Positions 33,076 to 45,500 of a DNA stretch of 64,000 bases are shown piece after piece. The DNA is taken from positions 5,931,121 through 5,995,120 of the forward strand of contig NC_136012.1 of assembly GCF_048128805.1 (NCBI RefSeq), in the 5' to 3' direction. The position numbers were made by a program, and so were the translations under genes. Position 1 is the stretch's first letter, and each line of letters begins with the position of its first letter. The notes below the pieces were generated by a model. The model saw only the letters and a program-made list of their open reading frames with translations. It searched no databases and had not been told where the DNA came from. This DNA is from Centroberyx gerrardi. Its lineage: Eukaryota > Chordata > Actinopteri > Beryciformes > Berycidae.

Positions 33076-33468
33076 GTATGGATGCTTCATGGAGCAGGAT
33101 TGTGGAGCTAACAGGACTGTCGCTGAAAACTGCCATGGCCGAACTCCGTCTCTGTAGGGCTCTGGGCCTAAATGAAGCCTGGCTCTGTACTTTTGTCGGC
33201 TTCATCTCATCACTCATTCACTGCTGCTCTGCTACTGATTGACCAGACACCACATGCTGACTTTCTTCTACATTCGCTCAGCGAAGGTGGGCCACCAAAT
33301 CAAGCAACACTGCTGCCACTGTAGAAAATGAAACGCAATTAAGGCCAATTACACCCAATCACCCCCCTAAAAATAAAGTATCTACTAGGCAAAAACCAAG
33401 AAAAAAAATCTCCAATAGAAATAGAATCCCTTGGAGTCTCAACCTACAGGTTCAGACAGTCCCCAAGT

Positions 33469-33474
<6 letters not shown>

Positions 33475-33512
<38 letters not shown>
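33475..33512. repeat. (CA)n microsatellite
   Basis: A CA run of about 38 bases in the non-coding stretch between acsl1 and st3gal5. Confidence 0.9.
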
Positions 33513-33515
<3 letters not shown>

Positions 33516-33626
33516 CACCTTTCCCCCGGTGACCAATGACCCTGGTGTAGTCAGCTGAGAGGATTGGAAAAAGTCAGATAAAAGCTGACCAGACGGAGGA
33601 CAAGAGAGGAGAGAAGAGAGGAGAGA

Positions 33627-33725
33627 GTGTCCTGGTGACTCAGCGGGTAGAGGCACATAACATGTAACTGCAGTGTTGGGGGGTGGAATCCATATTATTT
33701 CATCCCATCTCTGACATTTCTTCAC
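33627..33725 (+). mobile_element. tRNA-derived SINE
   Basis: GTGTCCTGGTGACTCAGCGG followed by GTAGAGG (A-box-like) and, about 45 bases later, GGGTGGAATCC (B-box-like) give a pol III promoter layout. It matches the fragment at 10231. The 3' limit is uncertain. Confidence 0.55.
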
Positions 33726-34086
33726 TCTCCACCATACCATATACATGATTATGTTCATTATATGGATTGGAAGACAAATTGAGGCAGAACTGATTTTAAT
33801 GTTCATCTATTAGACAAACAAAATGTAATAATGGCAATTTTTGTGTGCCGTAGTGCACTGAAATAAGTTGTAATAATGCTAACATAGGCTACTAACTGAA
33901 AATGCAAAACTCTTTGTGAGCTGAACTTAAATATACACACATTTGCATTAAGATTTAACCTCAGGCTGTTGAAAAACATCTCAGAAGCACAGTGTTATTG
34001 TAACATGGCTGAAGTGTCCCAATAATAATGGCATATGAGGAGGTATCTGGGCACTACTACTCCTAATAGCCCCAAGGCAATCCCAG

Positions 34087-34127
<41 letters not shown>
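34087..34127. repeat. poly-C run of 41 followed by (CA)n
   Basis: Forty-one consecutive C residues, then CA repeats to about 34147. The opposite strand is poly-G. Such a tract can form i-motif or G-quadruplex structure and is error-prone in sequencing, so its true length is uncertain. Confidence 0.95.
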
Positions 34128-34141
<14 letters not shown>

Positions 34142-34987
34142 ACACACGGTTATAAATAAAGTAAAGATACATATCTCCTCCCTCTCTTATCAGCCATTGA
34201 TAATAGCATACTTCACCTCAATCAACTGAATTACGTAAATGTGTTTAAGTATGCAGGCAAGACTGTTGCATTTCACACAGGGCCATGTGTGTGCATGTGT
34301 GTGATAGACAGACACAGAGGGAGAGACAGAGAGATTAGGGGGCATGCCAAGGAACCAATGACAGCAGGGTGGGTTCATGGCCATCAACCAATCAGAGACA
34401 AGTCACCTTTCACCTCAAAACCTGCGGCATGGCTACTAGACCTCCTCAAGGCGTCTTATATAGCCTACTTCTCTATAGTCCTCCAACCATCTGTGTCTAC
34501 CAATTTCGCTGTCTTTGTCATCATGCCTAAGGCTGGAACGGTGTTGAGCAGCCAGCCACATGACAGCACACACACAAGCCAGTAAACAGCCTGCAGCCAA
34601 ACGTGTACAAAGCACGGTCGTAAATAAAACACTGGTCCCACGCTATAAGCTTAGCCTATGTAAAAGCTGCGAGTGCTTTTTGGTATGACCATTCAAGTTG
34701 TGTAATGTTAAAATGGGCAGGACGTGTTAAAAGTTACACGTATCTGACTGTGACAGACAGAGATACCCACTGCTGCTTTAACTGGCGACTCTTTGACTAC
34801 GTGGCTTCATAAAACTCCTCTTTCACAAACTCACGAAACATATATTCCAAAATTGATTAGAAACTTTCACTCCAGTGAAATATTACAGTTTTTGAGAGCA
34901 AAGGTCAAGTCTCCCCATTGACCTACAGGTCATTCATTGAAACGTTACAATGCTAGCCTCGTATGTGTATGGAGAAGTACTCACGCC

Positions 34988-35402
34988 AAACCCTATTCAA
35001 AAAATCTGGCAATTTAATGTTTTCTTGCTCATCGACCGGGTAGAATATACTTTAAAACCTTTTTAAAAAAAATGCTAGGCGGCACTCCTAAATTCGACAT
35101 ACGTCCAAAACACCAAACAGCACTTTTTATCTGTCAAATATCACAACTGGTTCACACTACTCGCCACGCTCCACCGCGATGTAACGCTATTTTGGTGGAA
35201 GAACACCGTGGGAACAACGGGCGAAGCAATTCTAAAAGGTTAAAATGTATTTAAGTGAGAGCCGCTTGGTATATTGTATGTATGCCGAATGGAAAAGCAG
35301 GTCACAACAATTCAGAAAAGGTCTTAAGTCATGCTGTCCAAGGTGTGAACGTCTGCCGATAAGCAAAGCAGCATTTGCCAGATTTTTGAATGGAGTTTGA
35401 CC
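34988..35402. mobile_element. foldback MITE family F, copy 3
   Basis: Ends CCAAACCCTATTCAAAAAAT and GATTTTTGAATGGAGTTTG are inverted, with CTGGCAA just inside both. The interior carries CCGAATGG, AATTCTAAAAGG and CGCGATGTAACGC, shared with copies 1 and 2 in reverse. About 415 bp, non-coding. Confidence 0.8.
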
Positions 35403-35573
35403 TGACCTTTCTCTCCATACGAGTAAGTATAAATTTACATAGCTACTGCATTTAAAGATTCGTGTTTTATCCAGTAACACAATAATAACTATGAAAACAG
35501 TGGGAAATAGTTATATATTCAATTTAAACGTAATTAACCATGTATAACCAACTTGTAGGCAACGGTTTCCCAC

Positions 35574-35640
35574 CTGTTTGCAGCGATGCTCCCGGCTTCT
35601 CGTTTCTTTCTGACCACGCGCGTGCTGTAGTAGTAGTGTT
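35574..35640 (-). promoter_or_regulatory. candidate acsl1 first exon (distal)
   Basis: A donor-like AACAG|GTGGGAAAC follows 35574 on minus after a CpG-bearing segment (CACGCGCGTGG). The spacing to family F copy 3 is like that at casp3, cenpu and st3gal5 first exons, which is why I list it. Weak on its own. Confidence 0.25.
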
Positions 35641-36093
35641 AAAAGTGAGGACTTCCTCTCAAATTTTTCAAAATAAAACCCTTATTAATGATTGTGTTGC
35701 AACACAGTGGCGTGCCACTGAGGGCCAAGCGGGGCCAAGAGTATTTTTTTTCCTTCACCAACCATTACACCAGCTAATTAGTTGCTCTCTCTCTGGTTGA
35801 AGGTGTACTAATCAGTCAAACCACTGGTGTAGTGATTGGTTGGAAGGAAAAACGGCATACTTTTGCTATGAGAAATACAAGGTACCAAAGTGAAAATCAA
35901 TATTTTAAACGAATAGAATATTAATAGAATATAAATAGATCTAATAATTATTTAGGGGGGAATCTTTAGTAAGCGAAAAGAAATTGTATTTTCCCCAAAT
36001 TCTCCTTTCGACAGCATAACAAATCTGCATTTTCCCCTCCAAATGTGATTTACGCTTTTATTTTGAAGACAAAATTGCTCAACTTCCGGTATC

Positions 36094-36456
36094 CAGGGTT
36101 CCCACACCTTCTTAAACATCAAATTCAAGAACTTTTCAAGGACTTTCCAGGCCCAATTCCCTCAAATGTAAGGACCCAACACGGCATAGTTTGAGACACG
36201 GATCAAGGTTAATTACTGTTACAACACTGAGAATTGTTATAATGAGAACTAGCAGGCTTTACAGAAGCTCACAGACAACAATTAAAAAGAGAGAGAGGCT
36301 TGAATGTGTGAACACTTCTCAACAACTTCTCTAAATTCAAGCACTTTCAATGACCCATGTCTATTTATGTCTATTTTCAAAAACTTTCAAGGCCTTGATT
36401 TTTTTTTTTTCAAATTCACACACTTTCAAGGATTTCAAGGACCCGTGGGGACCTTG
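36094..36456. mobile_element. hAT-type non-autonomous repeat
   Basis: It starts CAGGGTTCCCACACCTTCTT and ends GACCCGTGGGGACCTTG, with internal CTTTCAAGGACTT-like phrases repeated on both sides. This is a well-known teleost repeat type. GGTATC is present on both flanks, a partly preserved target duplication. Confidence 0.7.
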
Positions 36457-36459
36457 GGT

Positions 36460-37730
36460 ATCATTCTGGTAGCTTGACACAGCCAAGACCACAATCGGCC
36501 AATCAAGGAGCGTTTTTCAGAATATGACGGACTTGTCTTTGTAAGGCGACTTCTAATTGGTCAAACCTTGATAAGTTAATTACGGCGCATGTAAATTAAT
36601 GGCATTGTTTGTATAAATATCTTAGATAACTAGGATAAAGTCTATCAGTAATATGCCAGCTGCTTTCATATAAGCAATCATTTTGTAAAGGTAGTTCTAT
36701 TTCTTTTTCAAAGGAGGGATATCACTACTCATAAACATAAATCATAAATGTGGTGGTCAAAGCTGAATGGGTGATCAATGTGAATGCTGAACTTGCATGA
36801 TCCCCATGAGAAACTTGACACTCCTACAGACACACAGAATTGTACAACTGCTTTGACCAGAGCATTTATAATGGTAGGTGTTGTAATCTCCCCCTGCTTC
36901 ATGGATAGTCAGTCAGGCTTGAGAATAACATATTAACCTAAGAGAACCTCATAAAAGCCTTACTGTTATCCTTGCTTTGTTAAGTATAAAACATTGCCCT
37001 CTAGTGAAGTAAAGTGGTATTACTGCCTACCCATAATGCCAGTCCATAATGAAAACAACTCATTTTGTCAGTGTGTGATAAGTGTATTGGCTTCTGTTCA
37101 ATACAAAAAAGTTAATTTCCAACATTTGTACATTCAAATGATAAGAACAGAGTGAAGCTTCGACAGTGTTAAGTGAACATCAATCGACAAAATAAAACCT
37201 TTAAGACATGACACCTCCTACACACCAGGCATTAAGATCCCAATGGAGACAGGGGGATTCGTCTAGTTAGGGCTGTAAACCATAAAACATAATAAAACAT
37301 GGAAGACATTTTAAGCGTGATACAACACTGTAAAGTACAGAGTTGAGTGTGAAGGAAAACAGTAAAACCACATTTCCTCTAAACCCCTCTGGAATGCAGG
37401 CTGACACTAAAAAAAGGAAATGACAAATTCCCTTCCAAACCATGTGTTTTTTTAAGACTTGACAATCCAAATCTGGGGAAAGGACTGAAAATCACACTGT
37501 ATACAGTAAACGCACAGCTGTCTCCTTGGTAATGAAGTTCACTGGAAGAACAGTGAAACGGATTAAAGTAAAGCTTCAGCTTCATATTCAAAATATGAAG
37601 CGTGCACACAGGAACGTTTTGAAGTCACGACAAGTGTCAGGCAGGTGAAACGCTATCAGCTGCATAACAAAACAAGAAAGATCCAAAAAGTACATATTCA
37701 TGAATGATAACATATTTTTTCACTGGTGCA
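36460..37730. other. non-coding intergenic stretch
   Basis: No credible ORF, RNA gene or repeat boundary was seen. It separates the putative distal acsl1 leader from the st3gal5 3' end. Confidence 0.4.
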
Positions 37731-39487
37731 TTTATTTTGGAAGACCGAGCTTTGAATGAACAAGACTCTACTGTAAATAAAGACTACAATATGATCAGCC
37801 ATCACTAAAACTAACATGTCCAGTGAGGTTTAAGTTCCTAAATGTAGAATTTGAGTTTGTTTAGCATTTGTTTATGGTAATTATACTAGGGAATCACAAT
37901 TAATTTGACAATGATATATCGATGTTTAAAAATGCTACATGTTTAAGGTAAAGATAAAAATAATAATCCATGTGTTTAGTTGTACTCAATATGATCCAGA
38001 TGCAAAGTTTTTGGCAATGCATCAATTTAGAAGCCGCTAATTCACTGCTGTTGCAGCTCATTCACTTGAAATCTGACCTCACATTAAGAACACAAGAACG
38101 TGCAATAAATAAAGTTAAAGAAGCAGATATTTATATTGTTCACTAGTAACTGATTTGTTTACTTGTAAATAATAAATAAAGCAATAACAAGTGGATATTT
38201 TGTCAGAAGGCCGTTATAATCCTAAATTACTCGATAATTTATAAGTCCTTACTGGTTTGTGATTCTGAAACCATGCTGTAAGGAGACAAAGTATTAATTG
38301 TATTTGTCTATAAGGAAACAGTAAGGTGATGTTAATTGAGTAAAATTGTCAGTAATACTTAAGTACTTAACTTTTAAGTAGATCTGTAACTGCATCTTAA
38401 CAATAATTAATTTAGGATAATGACACAAAAATTTACAGTATTCAAGTTCTATGTATTTACAGTGAAATTAACCGCTTATGAAAGTGTAATTTAGATGAAT
38501 GCTGTGTGCACTTTTCACAAACTCTTCACAGAAAAGGACAATGTGTTGCTAGTCTCTGGCTTTTAGCGGGAAGCTGAAGCATTTGCTGTATATCTGCTAC
38601 CAAAATCTCCAAGTATCATCACATGGAAACATTGTCCTGGAATGTTACACACAGAATTGGAATGGAGTTTAAAGAGAAAAGTGTAGTTTCTGTCAATGCA
38701 TTTTCCTTTCTTGACCTATTTGTGACGTCATCGCCCGACGACGTGGGAAGCTAGTTTCAAAGATATGTAAATTAAGGCAGATCAATCCACTTGCTTTGTA
38801 ACATTCAGACTCCATTGTAACTTCAAATACAGATCCATTTTGCTCCAGTGTTACACAATACAAACACAATAAATAATATACTGCTTCAAAATGCATTTAA
38901 ACGGAACTGTCACGTGTCAGTTCTTGATCCAGGGGTTTAAGGGCATCATGTCTAACTCATTAAGAAATAATGAGGAATGAATGCAGTGTAATTAATAAAT
39001 GAATTCGTTTTGATTTAGATTTGAAATCCCACTCCTGCTGCAGAAGCATCCGGTCCATTTCCTTCGTACGATTTGTCGAGATCGTTCTTTCTCTTCCTTT
39101 TTTCTCCCTGTCCTCACGTCCTCTGTTCTTCACAAAGTACCCTGTGAGGAACTTAAATAAATTAAATACATGTGACGTGACTTCTTTCTTTGTTTTTCTC
39201 TGTCAGTGGTCCTTATTTCTCGAAAGCACTTTTTTAACAAGGCCGTTTCTGAAATGTGCTTTGTAGGCACATTTCACTTGACTTTCTCTTGCTTTGTGGC
39301 AAGTTCTGTCTTTCTCTCCATTCGCTTATTTTTCCTTCTTCCTTCCTTCATTTCTTCTCGATATTAATGTTCGTTGTTCTCGAAAAAGCGCTTTGCAGCA
39401 AACCTGTTTCTTAAAAGTGCTTTCACAACAAATGCCTTAACTTCTTCTTTCTCTTTCTCTGTGGCAACTACTTCTTCTTTCTGCCAG

Positions 39488-39518
<31 letters not shown>

Positions 39519-39526
39519 TCTCTCTC
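37731..39526 (-). other. st3gal5 3' untranslated region (approximate)
   Basis: Begins directly after the stop codon with (GA)n in the mRNA sense (plus-strand CT run 39488-39528) and runs to a candidate AATAAA (TTTATT on plus, 37731-37736). No other gene is seen here. The length, about 1.8 kb, is a guess. Confidence 0.4.
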
Positions 39527-42036
39527 TCAGCTGGGGCAGAAGGAGCAGTGGATCCCCCCCGTCAGGTCGGTGATGGCCCCCTGTCTGACCAGGCCCCGCA
39601 GCAGCTGGGTCTCTCGGTCCACGTCGTGCATCTTCTGCTGCAGCATGGCGGCCATGGGCTGCCGGTCGTAGTAGTGCAGCGGCGCGCCCTGCTGGGACAG
39701 GTTGTACCCGAAGCCGGCCAGGCTGACCTCGTCGCACAGCAGGCTGGCTAAGGTCAGCGCGGAGACGCCCAGGGTAGGGACGTTCTGGAGAGAGAAGCAG
39801 TATTACTATTATTACTATTACTGACTTTCTATTAAAAGGAATACACCAAGTTTTGCCCATTAGTGATAAGCACATAGACACTAAAATCATCCCTGGGAGA
39901 TCATTTGCCCCAGTACTTCTAACACTATGTTGAGTGACAGTAGGCTCCATGCTTTTCAGACTGGCAATACACAATTTGTCCATAGACGGCGAGCTTGACA
40001 CACCTTTGTCTGTAAGTAGGGTTAGTACTTGAAGTAAATAGCCATGACAACACAGAGCTCACTGTGCTGAATGCACCGTTTCCAATACATAGGCTTTATC
40101 TGGAAGCTCAGGAAGATTTTTTTAAAATGTTTTTGAATATGATCTGATCCTGACTTGGCAATGTACAGACCAGCAGACCAGCAGCATTGCACCCCATCCG
40201 AAACTTTTTGCTCCTAATTTGCATGTATTTATTATGGTATATGTAAACGGGAACTTGACACTTTTTGATCGGAGACGTGTGGAACTGCTCAACACTCAGA
40301 TAGACAGTTGAGAGCGCGATGGAAAGATTGCCATATTGCCGCAGTAATAATCTTAAATGATATGCGGCTAAGTCTGGTAGTTTTGTGTAGGACATTGATA
40401 AAATCTATGCAAAATATGATACAAAAATAACTTCCTGTTTTGAACTACCAGGGACTATTTTTTGCTGTTTCCCTAAGAAGTGAAAGATGAATACATGGCT
40501 GCTCACTTGAAATGGTCCCAAAAATACACTCTGGAGAATAAACATGGTATAATTCACTATTTAATATGAGTCACTATGGATTCATTTACTTTTATGTGCT
40601 CAATGCTCACTGTTTAGTCACTGTTTTGGGAAGTTGTGGTTTAAGTATTACCTCGGTTATAATAACAGACTATTATTTATTGTCTGGTTTGGGAGGTGTG
40701 TATTACCTGGTCCCAGCCCCATAGTCGTGGTTTGGGCGGAGGGTACTTCAGTAGGTCCATTGCGGTCTCTTTGATGACTTGCAGGTTTAGAAGTCTGAAC
40801 TTCTGGGGCTCGAGGGGGATTCCATCTGGAACCTTCTGCCAGAAGAACAGCCGGTCCCACAGCGGCTGCAACACAAAATACTGTTGTTTATATCTAGAAT
40901 CTTAGTGAACTTTTTTCATAGAGGAATAGCCATTTGATGGACAGTTAGATTTGCAGAACACACACTTAAGACCAGTTTGTTTTGGGGAACACACATTTGA
41001 CAACCAGTTGGATTTGCGGAACACACACTATCCGAGTTATTAGTGATTCGCTTCTACAGTACACAACCAAAACAGATACATAATTGGTGGGGGGGGGTCA
41101 GAAAAAAATAGTAATTTAAAACAAATTTCCTGCATTTCTACACCACCTAACCTCTTGGATTAAGTCAAGAAACAGGAAACCTGTATAATGTTAACCAAAA
41201 ATGTAAAATTATGTTATATTACTAGATTTCAGCATTGAGGTGCTTACATTCATGATTTTGCATAGGCATACTAACCTAAAAACCTATTATTGGGAATCGT
41301 GAGAAAGTTTCAGAGCGACAGACACAGAGCGTCCCCGTAACCATAGTAACTCACTCTCACTCCTGCCTGCGTGCGCACGGCGCGAGAGGAGAGGGAGAGA
41401 CGCAGAAGAGCCGCTGACTGAGATTACTCTGAGCACCATGCATGGGAATAAATTACAATATAATAGATTTGTGTATATTTCTCGCTATTCAGATGGTCTG
41501 AATAACTCGCTGCTGCACGGTGCTGCTCTGTCTCGTCTCGTGCGCTGTCAGTGTCTCTTTTCACTGCGACGTCAGTTATGAATTTGTTTTTCACTGCATA
41601 AGAAAATGGACTTGTGGTGTGAGAGCGTGTGAAAAATGTCAATTGCGTGAGTCTCACGGTCAATGCGTGAGAGTTGGCAGCCCTGTGAACTCGCTTGACA
41701 TTATTATGTATGAAACTGCCAATCAGATTTATTTATTTATTAATCGAAGGTGCCGGAACGCCGTTCCGGATCGTTCCGGCCCACTTTAACCCCTGCACAC
41801 ACACACACACACCTCCACTCACCACAGCGTGTTTGCTGATCATAGCAGAGATCCAGCTGATGTCCACGGCTTTATAAACCACGGCGACAAACAGAGTGTG
41901 TGTGTCTGTGTCGGCCCAGCGGAGCGGCGTGCCCTCCGGGTAACTCATCCTGATGCTGGTCCGGTTCCCGACGTCCACGCTGAACTCTCCCAGAGGACCG
42001 CTGTTCAACCTGGGGGGAGAGAGAGAGAGAGGGAGT

Positions 42037-42075
<39 letters not shown>

Positions 42076-42528
42076 GGAGGGGGGGGGGGGGGGGGAGAGA
42101 GAGAGGATTTTTTAAAAATGATTTTTAATGCAATTTTAATGCAAGTAAATGCAAATTCAAAACTCTGACACATGGGCATATACAGACATGGCAAAGAAAA
42201 AGTAGATTCAGATAATATTATATCATAGTATCACAGTATCATATTTCAAGCAGTTATTTTGCCTGTTATCAATATAGAGAGCCGGGGAAAATGCCTGAAT
42301 ACCAGTGGCGAGCTAATATTGGTTTGCTACGGAGGTGTGTGTGTGTGCAAATAAAAAGTGCAAATGTTCCACCAAAGTGAAATGTGTGTGTTTCCGACCT
42401 GATAATGGTGTCAAAGCGGTCGATCAGCGGGCCCAGCTCCAGGCCTCTCAGAATGCCTCCGTTTCCCATGACCACACAGCGCCGACATTTGTCCGGCTGG
42501 GGGGCGGAGCCGGAGTCCGGCAGCTTAA

Positions 42529-42590
<62 letters not shown>

Positions 42591-45500
42591 AAGTGGTGTA
42601 ATAGAGAGACAGATCTGGGGCCTCCGAACTTAAATACCGTATATCATTATGAAATCCGAGATATTAGTAGTAGTAGTAGCAGTATTCACCAGCTTCAGCA
42701 GGTCCTCTAGTTTGTGCCTGAGGCCTCCGAAGCCAAAGGGGGGCGGAAACAGGAAGAGGTCGTCAGGAAGGTGCGTGTCCCTCCACAGGAAAGGCTGGGC
42801 AACTTGACTAGAAGCGGGAAGTCTGGCCGACAAGCTCCGCCTGGCGCTGCCGGGACGACACTGACCCTCCAGGACGCTGTGCACGTACGCACGGACATGC
42901 TGGGAAAGTAAAACAAGAGGTTATGAGAACAGCAGGTAAGCTACTAGGCTGTGATGTTATATTATAATATGACTGGTAGAGCATCAGTTCCATAACAGTG
43001 GACTTTCTAGTGAGAACATGGGGAAATCCACGCAAAAACCTTCAAAGTGTGTTTTCACTGACTTTCTGTACAAAAACACAGCATTCAATGGCATTTACAG
43101 TCCAAAATATGTCTTGTTATCATCTCAATCTCAGCATATAATTATTTTATGGCTCCAATTTATTTAATTTATTAAAAATTACAAAAGCACATTTTGAAAT
43201 GAGCCCACTCTAGAATAGGTCACCGTCCTTCAGAAATCCTCAAACCTCCAACAAATGTAATTTTTTGGGAATTGAAATAACTGGATGATTTTTCCATTGG
43301 CATCCATGAATTTTTTGACATTTTACAATGTATTGCCAATTACTTTGGATTGGTTTACCCTTACTTTGGCCCACGGCACGACATTCGTTCTATACATGGA
43401 ATACCTTCATAAATCAATAAAGCATTTAAAGCTGCAGTTGGCAAGATTTTTATGTAAAAAATAAAAACAGCCGTCTTATCAGCCTAAATCACAAAGTGGG
43501 GCTGCAACAGAGAAGAGCGTCTCATTCCCAGTAACTGACAGGTAGAGATTCACCTTATTTGCTCAAATCAAGTTGTGGTGTGGTGGTAAATACGAAACAC
43601 TGGCAGGAAATTTTCACCACATAGTCAACAAATCAAAACTTGTGTATGAGCGACCATTACAGGACGGTTGTCACAGGGCGGCTGTCACAGGGCTGCAGCT
43701 GGAGGACGTGGTTTTCAAATACAAACTGTTTAAATAGCAGCAGCCTTTGGTTTGCAGTTTACTGATATCACCTTACAGGATTTCTGGTTATTGAAGTTCA
43801 AACAGTTTTCAGACTCAGTTATATCTTGCTGCCATTTGGAGCAGCCAACATGCAATGATGCCTACTGCAGCTTTAACCCATTAATGAACCCATTTAACCC
43901 ATTTATTTATTTTTTTCTACACACATGATCTGGGCTCTGACAATATAGATTCACACACACAATGTGGTAGAGACGTTAAGTTGGGGTGAAAAATGGAAAT
44001 TTAAAATAGAATTTTTTATTGATTTTGGAATTCCCATAGGAATAGAATAGAATAACATTGTACCAAGATAAAGCAACAGATAATTGTTTTTCTTTTGTAA
44101 TCTATATTGTCAGAGCCCAGATCATGTGTGTAGAAAAAATTATGAAGATGCTTTATGGTTGCTTAATCTTTGTGATTTTTTGCATTTCTAAATCAAATCA
44201 ACTTTGTCTACCAATAAAAAGCATTAAGAATATGTGAAATAAAAAAAAATGATTTTGGTATGTATAGCCACATGTCTTGACAGTTGTCTCTGCAAAGTTT
44301 GCTTTTACCTCTAACAGAAAAAAATCTGTGGAGCATTTCCTTAAATTTAGTAGTTAGTCATTAATGGGTTAAACTGCAAATACATGACAATGACTGTAAT
44401 AATTCAAAAGGATATTATTTTTATCCATTTAGCTGGTGTTCCCATCCGGAGCAAATCCTCGCTGCCTGCTGACATCTTTAGCAAATTTGCACAGATTTGT
44501 AGTGAACTGTGTATCATTTACTTTCTAAATGATTCCTGGTCCACTGTTCATTTCCATGAGCAGGCAGACAGGATGTCTGATGAAGTGAATACATACAGTG
44601 TGTGTGGCTGCCAATTCAAATCAGCTCATTTGGGTTTTTCCAGTGCATTTCTATCCTAATAGCATTTCTATTCAAAGCACCAATCCTGAATGGTTAGTTG
44701 ACAGTTGACACTTAGATGGATTATACTCCAATCCACTCAGTTTTACTGCTCTACATTACAATGCTCTGTTCTGCTACTGTAACCTGCTTTACTTTTACTC
44801 TAGTCTGTTTCCGTTTCCTCCATTCTAGTCTCATGTTCTGGGTCAAAATAGGGGGTGTACTCTATTCTACTCTATTCTACTCTACCTTGTTCTCCTCTCA
44901 ACACTGATATCTTTCGATGTGCAGCAAACACGGCAGCCCAGAGACTTATTTGAACAGCTTATTCTATTCTCTTGTCACCTTCTGATGTGCAGGGTCGACG
45001 TGCCAGTCCAGAGGTTTGCTCGTCTCCGTCTCAAACAGCGGCAGAGAGACCAGCGCCAAACACACCAAGCCGAACACCACGACAGGTACCAGCACACGCC
45101 TGGAGAGACACACGCAGAGAAATTTTTTTTTCTATTAGAGGGAGAAACAATATTACTTTTATGACACAGTACAAGAAAAAATACAGCAACACAGGGATCA
45201 ACACATGCTGGGAGAGACGGAAGACAAAGAGAGGTAGATGGTAATAAAACAGAGGGTGAAATCGTCAGAACAGACCCTAACCCTGATTTATGAAGCTTTC
45301 ATACATAAGACATAAATATGATATTGCATATGACAATGTCAAAGGTATATGCAGGTTTCAGAAAGCCAAATTTAAAGCTTTCCAACATCTTTTTAATGCT
45401 ACCTGGAATTGGATTTCAGACCAATTTAACAACCAAAAATAAAGAAACAAAAAGCCGACTGAACATGGCTAATGAAAGTTCTGAAACTATAAATGAGCAG

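Noticed and set aside
39468-40001. 177-codon minus-strand ORF
   Set aside because: It crosses the last st3gal5 exon in the wrong frame and reads into intron and repeat; the correct frame ends in the sialyltransferase S motif exon.
42335-42710. Arg-Glu repeat ORFs on plus strand
   Set aside because: Translation of (GA)n microsatellites at st3gal5 splice sites.
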